From JANPJV01 sp031425695 (lineage in GTDB: Bacteria; Pseudomonadota; Gammaproteobacteria; Xanthomonadales; SZUA-5): DNA of 39,938 bases. Made by a program: the position numbers and the translations under genes. The first letter of the stretch is position 1; each line of letters starts with the position of its first letter. The stretch lies in NCBI GenBank assembly GCA_031425695.1, contig JANPJV010000217.1:1-39938 (forward strand), in the 5' to 3' direction. Under the pieces are notes generated by a model, which ran no database searches, had not been told where the DNA came from, and saw only the letters and a program-made list of their open reading frames with translations. Below, in pieces: positions 23,893 through 36,608 of the stretch.

Positions 23893-25329
23893 ATGGCTGC
23901 GCATGCTCCGCTAGAGAAGCCCAGGGTTACGCGACGACGCCTGACCATCGGACGGCGGCTTTTCTACACGCATCTGCTGGTAGCGTTGCTGGTCGCCTTC
24001 GGGCTCGGCGCCTATCTGCACTGGGCGGCAGAAGCCGAGCTGCGGCGGGCGATGACGGCGCGGATGCTCGATAACGCAACGCTCGCGGCGCAGGCCGTCG
24101 GCCCGGGGCCGTGGCCGACGATCGTCGGCAGCGGCGACAGCATCCAACCCGAATACCAGGCACTGCAGGCGCAACTCGCCGGTCTCACCGAGCACAACCG
24201 GGCGATCACGCGTGCGCTGGTCGTACGCGTGGACCAGGACCGCCTGGGCGTCATTGCCGATTCGCTGGGCGCGACCAGCGGCTACGCGCCCGGCGACTCC
24301 CTTCCCGGGATCGCTGCGAGCCGTGTGCAGAATCTCGACGGACCGCGCGCAACGGCCCTGACCGGTGGCTTCAATGCGCTGGCGCCGTTGCCAGGTGCGG
24401 GCGCCATGCATGCAATCCTGCTCGGGGTAAAGGTCGACGATATCGCCGGGCAGCTGTATGAGCTGCGCCGCAACTCCGCTTTCTCGTTCGTGCTCGCTGT
24501 ATTGCTGGCATTGGCCATGAGCATCTGGCTTGCGCTGTCGGCGCGACGGGTCCTGCAGCGCTTCGCTGCGCGCTTTCGCGAGATCGCGGCGGGTGAGTCC
24601 GGACAACGCCTGGAGCTGCGCGCTGACGACGAATTTTCAGATCTGGCGGTCGCGCTCGAAGACATGTCCGCGCGCGTCAATCAGTCGCAAGGAGAGCGCG
24701 AGGCCGCGGTGGTCGAGCTCCAGGGCGCGCGCGATCGCCTGCAGGAGATGGTGCGCGAGCGCAGCGCCGAGCTCGAAAAGCTCAACATCATGCTGCGCTC
24801 GGAAATCGAGCAGCGCTGCCAGCTCGAAGCCGCTCTCGCCGAAGCCGCCGCCACCGACACGATGACCCACCTGCTGAACCGGCGCGGCATGCTCGAGGTG
24901 CTCGACCACGCCGCGGAACAGGCACGCCGGCAGCGTGGCGCGTTTACCGTCCTGATCGGCGACATCGATCATTTCAAGCGCATCAACGACCAATACGGCC
25001 ACCAGACCGGTGACCAGGTGCTGATCGCCATGGGCCGCCGGCTGAAGTCCTCGCTCGGCCACAACGATGCGGCCGCGCGCTGGGGCGGAGAGGAGTTCCT
25101 GTTGTTATGGCCCGGGCTCACGGTCACCGAAGCCGAGAAGCGCGCCAACGAGCTGCGCGAGTCAATCGGCAATGGACCAATCTTCGCCGGTGGACCCCAG
25201 GTCACCGTGAGCTTCGGCATCGCCGAGTTCACCGGCCTCGACACCGTCGAACGCTGCGTCAACCGCGCCGACAAAGCCCTCTATCGCGCCAAGCAGGAAG
25301 GCCGCAACCGGGTGCACGTCGGAGTGTAG
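23893..25329 (+). CDS. Membrane-bound diguanylate cyclase (HAMP-GGDEF)
   Basis: A 478-residue protein that should make cyclic di-GMP from GTP. Transmembrane helix 1 is about 22-42 (LFYTHLLVALLVAFGLGAYL), a periplasmic sensor region about 43-195, and transmembrane helix 2 about 196-215. A HAMP domain (about 216-268) and a coiled coil (about 270-315) follow. The GGDEF domain (about 315-478) has DTMTHLLNRRG, IGDIDHFKRINDQYGHQTGD and active-site GGEEF. The inhibitory RxxD motif is not conserved (GHND stands there), so product inhibition through the I-site is unlikely. The input signal is unknown. A multi-hairpin repeat begins two nt after the stop. Confidence 0.93.
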   Translation: MAAHAPLEKPRVTRRRLTIGRRLFYTHLLVALLVAFGLGAYLHWAAEAELRRAMTARMLDNATLAAQAVGPGPWPTIVGSGDSIQPEYQALQAQLAGLTEHNRAITRALVVRVDQDRLGVIADSLGATSGYAPGDSLPGIAASRVQNLDGPRATALTGGFNALAPLPGAGAMHAILLGVKVDDIAGQLYELRRNSAFSFVLAVLLALAMSIWLALSARRVLQRFAARFREIAAGESGQRLELRADDEFSDLAVALEDMSARVNQSQGEREAAVVELQGARDRLQEMVRERSAELEKLNIMLRSEIEQRCQLEAALAEAAATDTMTHLLNRRGMLEVLDHAAEQARRQRGAFTVLIGDIDHFKRINDQYGHQTGDQVLIAMGRRLKSSLGHNDAAARWGGEEFLLLWPGLTVTEAEKRANELRESIGNGPIFAGGPQVTVSFGIAEFTGLDTVERCVNRADKALYRAKQEGRNRVHVGV

Positions 25330-25330
25330 T

Positions 25331-25580
25331 TTCGAACGAAAATCTGCGATTTTCGTTCGGTGGGAGCGAGGGCCAGCCGGCGGAGCGAAAACGTGGTTTT
25401 CGCTGCGCCATGACTGGTGCGCCTCTAGCGAGCTGCCGGAGACGGAATGGGCTAGCGCAGACGCGGCACAGGGATGTGCCGCCCATTTTTGCTGACGCAA
25501 GTCAGCAGAAATGAAGCGAGACAAAAATGACATTTTTTGTTGAGCGTGTCTGGATGGTCCATGGATGGACCATTCCAGAC
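25331..25580 (+). repeat. Multi-hairpin element, full copy
   Basis: Six potential hairpins: CGAACGAAAAT/ATTTTCGTTCG (25333-25359, loop CTGCG); GCGAAAAC/GTTTTCGC (25385-25403, loop GTG); GCGGCACA/TGTGCCGC (25463-25482, loop GGGA); CATTTTTGCTGAC with its inverted partner (25484-25513, one mismatch); an A/T stem ACAAAAA/TTTTTTGT (about 25521-25540); and GTCTGGA...TGGTCC with GGACCA...TCCAGAC (25548-25580). The first two recur at 36.5 kb and the last four at 22.0 kb. It fills the gap between the cyclase gene and tRNA-Gly. Confidence 0.82.
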
Positions 25581-25589
25581 CATCAGGCA

Positions 25590-25663
25590 TGGAGCGGGTG
25601 ATGGGAATCGAACCCACGCTAGTAGCTTGGGAAGCTACAGTTCTACCATTGAACTACACCCGC
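25590..25663 (-). tRNA. tRNA-Gly (anticodon CCC)
   Basis: The minus strand folds as a full cloverleaf: acceptor GCGGGTG with CACCCGC, D arm GTTC...GAAC, anticodon arm GTAGC-TTCCCAA-GCTAC with anticodon CCC, a T arm around TTCGATT, and an encoded CCA end. Reads GGG glycine codons. Confidence 0.97.
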
Positions 25664-25710
25664 ATCGCGCCCCGATTCTAACCGCACGGTGGAGGTCGCC
25701 GCAAAGCAGC

Positions 25711-25788
25711 TTTTGGAGGGCGGCGCTCCTGTGCCGCCGCTCTTTCTCAAGGGCAAGAGCAGCCGCGCGGGAGCGCGGCCCTCCAAAC
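25711..25788. repeat. Inverted pair of about 37-bp GGAGGGC repeats upstream of the hybrid kinase
   Basis: The left copy starts TTTGGAGGGCGGCGCTCC at 25712. The right copy, read inverted from 25788, starts GTTTGGAGGGCCGCGCTCC. Similarity continues through CGCTCTT and TGCTCTT. The ends TTTGGAGGGC and GCCCTCCAAA pair. It is a different family from the GTAG-headed repeats. Confidence 0.75.
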
Positions 25789-25812
25789 CCCCGCAATCCC
25801 CCGCGCATTCGT

Positions 25813-25818
25813 TAAGAT
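25813..25818 (+). promoter_or_regulatory. Possible -10 giving a leaderless mRNA for the hybrid kinase
   Basis: TAAGAT matches the -10 consensus at five of six positions and ends six nt before the kinase ATG (25825). There is no Shine-Dalgarno, so the message could start at or very near the ATG. No clear -35 was seen. Confidence 0.35.
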
Positions 25819-25824
25819 CGCGCT

Positions 25825-30093
<4,269 letters not shown>

Positions 30094-30097
30094 GGCG

Positions 30098-31009
30098 ATG
30101 AGCGACGCGCCACGGGGCGATCGTCCGCGGATCCTGGTGGTCGACGACCAGCCGACCAATATCCAGACGCTGTACCAGATCCTCAAGGGCGATTACGACG
30201 TGTCCATGGCCACCGATGGCAGCCAGGCGATCGGCCTGTGCCAGCGCCGCCAGCCTGACCTCGTGCTGCTCGACGTCGTGATGCCCGGGCTCGACGGCTT
30301 CGAGGTCTGCAAGCGCCTGAAATCGGACCCGGCCACGCGCGATGTCCCGGTGATCTTCGTCACCGCACGTGACGGCGTCGAGGATGAAACCATGGGCCTG
30401 GCGGTCGGCGCGGTCGACTTCATCACCAAGCCAGTCAATCCACCGGTCGTGCTGGCGCGCGTGCGCACCCACATCGAGCTCAAGCGGCAGACCGACATGC
30501 TGCGCGCGATGGCCTTCAACGACGGCCTCACCGGCGTCGCCAACCGACGCTGGTTCGACGAGCGCCTGCAGGTCGAATGGCTGCGCTGCCGACGCAACCG
30601 CATGCCACTGTCATTGATCCTGCTCGATCTCGATCACTTCAAGAGCTACAACGACCGCTACGGCCACCAGGCCGGCGACGACTGCCTGCGCCTCGTTGCC
30701 CAATCGATGAAGGCGCGGCTGGGACGCCCAGCAGACCTGCTCGCGCGCTACGGCGGCGAGGAATTCGTCTGCCTGCTGCCGGAAACCCCCATCGATGGCG
30801 CCCGCGCCAAGGCCGACGATCTCGGCAAGGGCGTGCTCTCGCTCAACATTGCGAACGCGGACTCCCCGACCGCCGCCGTGGTGACCATGAGTTGCGGCGT
30901 CGCGTCCGCCATGCCGAGCGGCGACAGCACCCCCGCCGAACTCCTGCAGCGCGCCGACGAGATGCTGTACGCGGCCAAGCACGCGGGGCGGAATCAATCG
31001 TGTGGTTGA
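30098..31009 (+). CDS. Response regulator diguanylate cyclase (REC-GGDEF)
   Basis: A 303-residue response regulator of the PleD/WspR kind. The receiver (about 10-130) has the acidic pair in ILVVDDQPTN and the phospho-acceptor Asp in LVLLDVVMPGLDG, and the lysine in ITKPVNP. The GGDEF domain (about 140-300) has FNDGLTGVANRRWFDE, LLDLDHFKSYNDRYGHQAGDD and active-site GGEEF, with an I-site RPAD just before it, so c-di-GMP feedback inhibition is expected. It starts 5 nt after the hybrid kinase stop and is almost certainly its output partner. A tandem repeat array begins 10 nt downstream. Confidence 0.95.
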   Translation: MSDAPRGDRPRILVVDDQPTNIQTLYQILKGDYDVSMATDGSQAIGLCQRRQPDLVLLDVVMPGLDGFEVCKRLKSDPATRDVPVIFVTARDGVEDETMGLAVGAVDFITKPVNPPVVLARVRTHIELKRQTDMLRAMAFNDGLTGVANRRWFDERLQVEWLRCRRNRMPLSLILLDLDHFKSYNDRYGHQAGDDCLRLVAQSMKARLGRPADLLARYGGEEFVCLLPETPIDGARAKADDLGKGVLSLNIANADSPTAAVVTMSCGVASAMPSGDSTPAELLQRADEMLYAAKHAGRNQSCG

Positions 31010-31019
31010 ACAGCTTTGC

Positions 31020-31381
31020 GTAGGTCATGTTGTCCGCGCAGCGGACTACTTGACGCTTTTACACCCCGGTTGATTCGGCTTTACGTAGGTCATGTTGTCC
31101 CGGCAGCGGACTATTGACGCTTTTACACCCTGGTTGATTCGGCTTTACGTAGGTCATGTTGTCCGCGCAGCGGACTACTTGACGCTTTTTCACCCCGGTT
31201 GATTCGGCTTTACGTAGGTCATGTTGTCCGCGCAGCGGACTACTTGACGCTTTTTCACCCAGGTGATTCGGCTTTACGTAGGTCATGTTGTCCGCGCAGC
31301 GGACTACTTGACGCTTTTTCACCCAATCGGCGACCCGCCAAAACAGTCAAGTAGTCCGCTCTCGCGGCCAACATGACCTAC
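31020..31381. repeat. Tandem array: five 64-65-bp GTAGGTCATGTTG units plus an inverted copy
   Basis: Units start at 31020, 31085, 31149, 31214 and 31278. Each begins GTAGGTCATGTTG, has a stem GTCCGC...GCGGAC, then CTACTTGACGC, a CTTTT stretch and a linker ending TTCGGCTTTAC. The second unit carries two small changes. An inverted copy (31347-31381) with a different stem closes the array. The short open frame across it is repeat-encoded. The region between the cyclase gene and thiS holds nothing else. Confidence 0.95.
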
Positions 31382-31423
31382 CTCATATTGCCAATCGCGC
31401 CGGTCGATCCACCCCAGCGCCGA

Positions 31424-31639
31424 CTACCCCCCGCCAATCGCCTGCACGATCTCGATGCGATCCCCAGGCTGCAGCGCATGCGTCGCATGGCCGCTGCGCG
31501 GCACGATCTCGCCATTGCATTCGACCGCAACCCGGCGCTCGCCGTGACCGGCGAGTGCGAGGAGTTGGGTGATGGTGGTCGCCGCCGGAACTTCGAGCGG
31601 CTTGCCGTTGAGGGTGATACGGGAGATCTCGCTACTCAT
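31424..31639 (-). CDS. thiS: Sulfur carrier protein ThiS
   Basis: A 71-residue ubiquitin-like sulfur carrier for thiazole formation in thiamine biosynthesis. It starts with ISRITLNGKPLEVPAATTI, has LLALAGHGERRVAVECNGEIVPR in the middle and LQPGDRIEIVQAIGGG at the end; the terminal Gly-Gly becomes the thiocarboxylate. ThiS is normally followed by thiG. Here a tandem repeat array and a plus-strand gene follow, so thiG must be elsewhere. There is no strong ribosome site before the ATG. Confidence 0.9.
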   Translation of the reverse strand: MSSEISRITLNGKPLEVPAATTITQLLALAGHGERRVAVECNGEIVPRSGHATHALQPGDRIEIVQAIGGG

Positions 31640-31695
31640 CGATCGACGATTTCCAGAACCAAAGCAGTGGAACCACGCTCCACTCTAGAACAGCA

Positions 31696-31717
31696 GCCTG
31701 CCCCACCCGGGGCAGGC
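31696..31717 (-). terminator. Hairpin terminator downstream of sppA
   Basis: A perfect 9-bp GC-rich stem, GCCTGCCCC (31696-31704) with GGGGCAGGC (31709-31717), lies 26 nt after the sppA stop on the minus strand, followed by a short T-containing stretch (TGCTGTTCT). It probably limits read-through into thiS. Confidence 0.65.
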
Positions 31718-31742
31718 CATTCCGAAACCGCCCGCTGTCGAA

Positions 31743-33605
31743 TTACTGCACTTCGCAGAAGCAAAATGCGTAGCTGGCCAACGGGCGCTTTTCCCAGCCG
31801 TCGAGGATGCGCAGTTCGCGCTTGAGCTCGGCATTGACGGCCGATTCCAGCATGGCTGGCGCCAGCGCCGACGTGATGCCCTTGGCGATGCTGGCGTGCG
31901 CGCGCGCATTGAGCGAGGTCATGAAGCGCTCGAAGCCGGACAGCTCCTTTTCAACGTAGACGGTCCTGTAGCCGTCGCCGAGCTTGGCGCGCGACGCGGC
32001 TTCGGCGATCGCATCCTCGAGGCCGCCGAGCTTGTCGACGAGACCACGTTCGAACGCCTGCTTGCCGCTCCAAACCCGGCCCTGCGCAACTTCGTTGATC
32101 TCTGCCGGGGTCTTGCCACGCGCCTCCGCCACCTTGCCAATGAAATCGGCGTAGCCCTGGTTGATGGTCGTCTGCAGGACTTCACCAAGCCGCGGGTCGA
32201 GCGGGCGGCGCGGGTCGAAGGCACCGGCGAGCCAGGTGGTGGTGGCGCCTTCGGCGTGCACGCCGATCTTGTCCATGGTCTGGCTGGCATCCGGGAACAA
32301 GCCGAAGATGCCGATCGATCCGGTAATGGTCGTCGGCTCGGCGAAGATCAGATCCGAGCTCATCGAAATGTAGTACCCGCCCGAAGCAGCGAGGTCACCC
32401 ATCGACACCACCACCGGCTTGCCGGCGGCGCGGGTGATTTCGATCTCGCGACGGATCAGTTCCGAATCGAGCACGCTGCCACCCGGGGAATCGACGCGCA
32501 GCACGATCGCCTTGATGTTCTCGTCCTTGCGCGCTTTGCGCACCAGGTCCGAGGTGCTCTTGCCACCGATCGTGCCCTGCGGCTGGTGCCCGCCGATGAT
32601 TTCGCCAGCTGCGACAATCACGCCGACCTGGTCTTCAGTGCCCATCACCGGCAACACCGGGAACCGCTTGACGTATTCAGCGAGGCCTATCTGCAGGAAT
32701 GTTTCTTCTTCCTCGTCCTCGGCGCCCGAGGCGATCAGCAGGTCGCGGATTTCATCCGGCGTCTTGATCCCATCGACCAGCTTCTCTGCGAGCGCCATCT
32801 GTGCCGGATTGCCATCGGCCGCCGCCAGCTTCTGCGGCAACTGGTCGATCAGCGCGCGCAGGTTCGCGACCTCGAGCTTGCGTGCCGAAGCGACGTCCTC
32901 GAGCATCGTGGTCCACACGTCTTCCAGCCAGAAACGATCCGCTTCCAGCGCATCTGGCGACGGGCCATCCAGGAGGTACGGCTCGACCGCACTCTTGAAG
33001 CGACCGACTCGGAAGACGTGCATCTGGATGCCGAGCTTGTCGAGCAGCGACTTGTAATAGGTGCGGTGGCGGCCCAGACCCTCGACCAGCGCAATACCCT
33101 CGGGATGCACGTAGATCTCATCTGCGTGCGCGGCAAGGTAGTACGCCGGCTGATCGTAGTACTCGGCGTAGGCAATGACCTTCTTGCCGCTCTTCTTGAA
33201 CTCGTCGATGGCACGCCCGACCGCACGCAAGGTGCTGACGCCTGCACCCATGAAGTCGGCCGTGCGCAGGTTCACCTGGACGATATTGTCGTCCTTGGCG
33301 GCTTTTTCCAGCGCAGTGACGATGTCACGCACCTGGGTTTCCATGATTTCGTCGCCGAGCGCCTTGCTGATGGCGGCATCGGCCGGGTTGCCGGACAGCT
33401 GATCGACGATCTCGCCCTTCGGGTCGAGCACCAGCGTGGTCTTCGGCTTGAGCCCCTTGTCGCCACCACCGAAGATGGCCATCAGCAACAGGATCAGGAT
33501 CCCCAGGAAGATCAGGTTGACGAACAGCCGGCGCGTGAAATCCAGGCCATGCCAGAGCCCGCCGAATACGCGGCGAAAGAAACCCGGACGTCTTTCAACA
33601 ACCAT
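31743..33605 (-). CDS. sppA: Signal peptide peptidase SppA, 67K type
   Basis: A 620-residue inner-membrane serine protease that degrades cleaved signal peptides. An N-terminal anchor lies at about 26-46 (RLFVNLIFLGILILLLMAIF). The long form has two homologous halves: the catalytic Lys204 in VGRFKSAVEPY (as Lys209 of E. coli) and catalytic Ser408 in GDLAASGGYYIS (as Ser409), with LRVDSPGGSV and FAEPTTITGSIGIFG nearby. The ATG at 33605 has GGAG six nt upstream; the frame open before it has no similarity. The C-terminal tail (about 585-620) ends FCFCEVQ. Confidence 0.95.
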   Translation of the reverse strand: MVVERRPGFFRRVFGGLWHGLDFTRRLFVNLIFLGILILLLMAIFGGGDKGLKPKTTLVLDPKGEIVDQLSGNPADAAISKALGDEIMETQVRDIVTALEKAAKDDNIVQVNLRTADFMGAGVSTLRAVGRAIDEFKKSGKKVIAYAEYYDQPAYYLAAHADEIYVHPEGIALVEGLGRHRTYYKSLLDKLGIQMHVFRVGRFKSAVEPYLLDGPSPDALEADRFWLEDVWTTMLEDVASARKLEVANLRALIDQLPQKLAAADGNPAQMALAEKLVDGIKTPDEIRDLLIASGAEDEEEETFLQIGLAEYVKRFPVLPVMGTEDQVGVIVAAGEIIGGHQPQGTIGGKSTSDLVRKARKDENIKAIVLRVDSPGGSVLDSELIRREIEITRAAGKPVVVSMGDLAASGGYYISMSSDLIFAEPTTITGSIGIFGLFPDASQTMDKIGVHAEGATTTWLAGAFDPRRPLDPRLGEVLQTTINQGYADFIGKVAEARGKTPAEINEVAQGRVWSGKQAFERGLVDKLGGLEDAIAEAASRAKLGDGYRTVYVEKELSGFERFMTSLNARAHASIAKGITSALAPAMLESAVNAELKRELRILDGWEKRPLASYAFCFCEVQ

Positions 33606-34087
33606 GAACCTCTCCTTGGAAACTTGAAGGTGCGCGGCAAATGGCTGCGCAGACCGGCGGATCATACGCAGACGGTGCCGCGCGGCCGATGGCCCTTTGG
33701 TCATGGGCTGGAGGTTGCGAATCCGGGGTGTTCAGGGTGAGCGCGGGTTTTGGCCGCCTCGGCTTGTGGGTCCCGATCGCGTCCGGAGGCTTGTCTCTTC
33801 TCGGGTGGGAGAAGCGTCCGGACGAGGTCCGGACCCACGTAGAGAAAAGCGATTTCTCTGTAGCTGGGAGAAGCGTCCGGACGAGGTCCGGACCCACGTG
33901 GAGCAGCGATTTCTCTGCAGTTGGGAGAAGCGTCCGGACAAGGGTCGGACCCACGTAGAGCAGCGATTTCTCTGTGGGGGAAGCGTCCGGACAAGGTCCG
34001 GACCCACATGGAGCAAAGCGATTTCTCTGTAGTCGGGAAAAGCGTCTGGGAAAGGTCTGGACCCAAGCAAATCAAACGCCACAACGC
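33606..34087. repeat. Intergenic region with five 54-59-bp GTCCGGAC repeat units (33807-34070)
   Basis: Units start at about 33807, 33866, 33923, 33977 and 34035 with GGGAGAAGC or close variants. Each contains GTCCGGAC, a 2-3 base spacer and GTCCGGAC again; the octamer is self-complementary, so the pair forms a hairpin. CCCACGT and a GCGATTTCTCTGTAG word follow. In unit 1 AGAGAAA and TTTCTCT can form a second stem. Unit 5 is the most degenerate. Bases 33606-33806, upstream of sppA, hold its ribosome site but no promoter that I can support. Confidence 0.88.
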
Positions 34088-34113
34088 AGAAGGCCCGCTC
34101 GCGCGGGCCTTCT
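34088..34113 (-). terminator. Terminator hairpin downstream of rhlE
   Basis: A perfect 11-bp stem, AGAAGGCCCGC (34088-34098) with GCGGGCCTTCT (34103-34113), has a TCGC loop. It lies 40 nt beyond the rhlE stop. The T-run is imperfect on the minus strand. Confidence 0.75.
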
Positions 34114-34152
34114 GGCTTTACCTATCGACGACGCGCAAGCGTCGTCGAGACA

Positions 34153-35484
<1,332 letters not shown>

Positions 35485-35826
35485 GGAATAAACTCCTGAG
35501 ATAAGCGATTCCAGGAGGTGCGTCGGCAGCAGCCAAAGCGCACATTCCCAGAGTGGGTGTCCCGGAGCGTTCCCTCGAAAAACCGCGCTGCAGGGTTGTA
35601 ACTTCGCAGCCGGCCGTGAGGCAAGGCTGAGGTTTGGCATTGAAACCGAACGGGGATGCGGGCTTTTGGCGCCTGTTACCGCGACAGTTGCTGTCGGGTA
35701 CTGGCGCGGCGTCGGCCCGTCAGGGAAGCACGGTGGTGGCGCAACAAACTGGAGCGCAAGATAACCGATCAATCCGGGGAAAGCGAACGGCTAAGTGCGT
35801 GAAAATGAACGAAATACGACATTTGT
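35485..35826 (-). promoter_or_regulatory. Long leader region of rhlE with a Shine-Dalgarno-masking hairpin
   Basis: No gene is supported in this 340-bp stretch. On the minus strand CTCCTG (35512-35517) is complementary to CAGGAG (35493-35498), the rhlE ribosome site, with a 13-nt loop. Upstream, on the same strand, TTGATCGGTTATCTTGCGC near 35755-35775 contains -10-like words, but no promoter is secure. An early hairpin CCCA-CTC-TGGG is also possible. Confidence 0.5.
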
Positions 35827-36207
35827 TCAGCGAGCTAGTCTAGGCCAGTAGCGGACGCCGACGAGCCCGTCGAAATCTGCATCTTGGGTCCAAACAAGTG
35901 CGCCGGCTTCCTGTGCTGTCGCATATATGATGCTGTCGGCCAGGGGCAATTTATGCCGAATTCCAAGGTGCGCCGCTTGGGTCGCCAACGCCGCTGTCAG
36001 GACGACCACCCTCCCCTGCTGCATCAAGGCTGCGTATTGAAGTGCCACGCCTTCGCCACGTTGTTGAGATATGCGTTTGAAGACTTCGAGCAGGGTGATC
36101 GACGGGACCAGAAGTTCCTCGGTGTTTTCAATTGCCATCGCAAAATGCTGCGCATTCGGGCCGTCGGCGAAATACTCCAGCCAAGCGGAGGAGTCGACAA
36201 CATTCAT
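35827..36207 (-). CDS. vapC: VapC-type PIN-domain toxin
   Basis: A 126-residue PIN-domain endoribonuclease, the toxin of a type II module. The acidic active-site residues are D5 (MNVVDSSAWLEYF), E41 (ITLLEVFKR), D91 (PLADSIIYATA) and D109/D111 (WTQDADFDGL). Its ATG overlaps the antitoxin stop as ATGA, which couples translation. VapC toxins cut tRNA or rRNA; the target here is unknown. No promoter separates it from rhlE, and the spacer is 340 bp. Confidence 0.93.
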   Translation of the reverse strand: MNVVDSSAWLEYFADGPNAQHFAMAIENTEELLVPSITLLEVFKRISQQRGEGVALQYAALMQQGRVVVLTAALATQAAHLGIRHKLPLADSIIYATAQEAGALVWTQDADFDGLVGVRYWPRLAR

Positions 36208-36410
36208 GCGCGGTCGTCGTCGCGCGGAACGTCTGTATCGATTCCCGCGAGCGTGCCGCGCATGGATCTGGCGGTACGAATCGGTATGAACTCGATCCGG
36301 TCGCCGTACTGCAACACCTGCATCTTGACGCCGGGAACCAAGCCCAGCGCCTCACGAATGCGCTGGGGAATGACCACTTGAAATTTGGGCGATACGGTCA
36401 CGGCGTCCAT
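36204..36410 (-). CDS. vapB: AbrB/MazE-fold antitoxin (VapB)
   Basis: A 68-residue antitoxin. The swapped-hairpin DNA-binding domain fills about residues 1-48: VTVSPKFQVVIPQRIREALGL, then PGVKMQVLQYGDRIEFIPI. The C-terminal tail (RSMRGTLAGIDTDVPRDDD) resembles toxin-binding tails of VapB proteins. GGAG lies seven nt before the ATG. It overlaps vapC by four bases. The antitoxin and complex usually repress their own promoter. Confidence 0.92.
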   Translation of the reverse strand: MDAVTVSPKFQVVIPQRIREALGLVPGVKMQVLQYGDRIEFIPIRTARSMRGTLAGIDTDVPRDDDRA

Positions 36411-36436
36411 GGTCGCTCCACTCGATCGATAGGCAC

Positions 36437-36466
36437 ATCGTAATACGGAAGCCTGATCGATGTCGA
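36437..36466 (-). promoter_or_regulatory. Putative vapBC promoter and operator
   Basis: On the minus strand TCGACA (36461-36466, five of six to the -35) and TACGAT (36437-36442, four of six to the -10) are 18 bp apart. Imperfect inverted ATCGAT words on both sides (about 36423-36430 and 36454-36461) could be the operator. Confidence 0.45.
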
Positions 36467-36509
36467 CGGACCCAGTTTGGATCCGCGAATTTACGCTCCG
36501 AACGTCTGG

Positions 36510-36605
36510 CGAGGCGAACTGGTGATGGCGCGGCGAAGATCACATCTTCGCCCCGCCGACCGCCCACTTCAAAACCGTGCGAAAGTCGCAGACTTTCGCC
36601 CGAAA
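36510..36605 (-). repeat. Multi-hairpin element, partial copy (5' half) after ilvC
   Basis: On the minus strand, beginning 3 nt or so after the ilvC stop: stem GCGAAAGTC/GACTTTCGC (36579-36599, loop TGC) and stem GGCGAAGAT/ATCTTCGCC (36532-36552, loop GTG), 26 nt apart, then GCGCCATCACCAGTTCGCCTC. Loops, spacing and the trailing GCGCCAT...CGCCTC match 25333-25425, while both stems differ by paired changes. Confidence 0.8.
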
Positions 36606-36608
36606 CCC

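Noticed and set aside
31059..31322. Minus-strand 87-codon frame across the 31-kb array
   Set aside because: It is entirely made of the repeat unit and its internal repetition follows the DNA repeat; no start context.
31020..31381. Regular direct repeats resembling a CRISPR array
   Set aside because: Repeats are adjacent 64-65-bp units whose linkers are also repeated; there are no unique spacers and no cas genes.
31896..33740. Plus-strand frame of 614 codons antisense to sppA
   Set aside because: The opposite strand carries intact SppA with catalytic Lys and Ser; the antisense frame has no motifs.
35634..35843. Plus-strand 69-codon frame in the rhlE leader
   Set aside because: No recognisable features, no convincing ribosome site, and it runs into vapC on the other strand.
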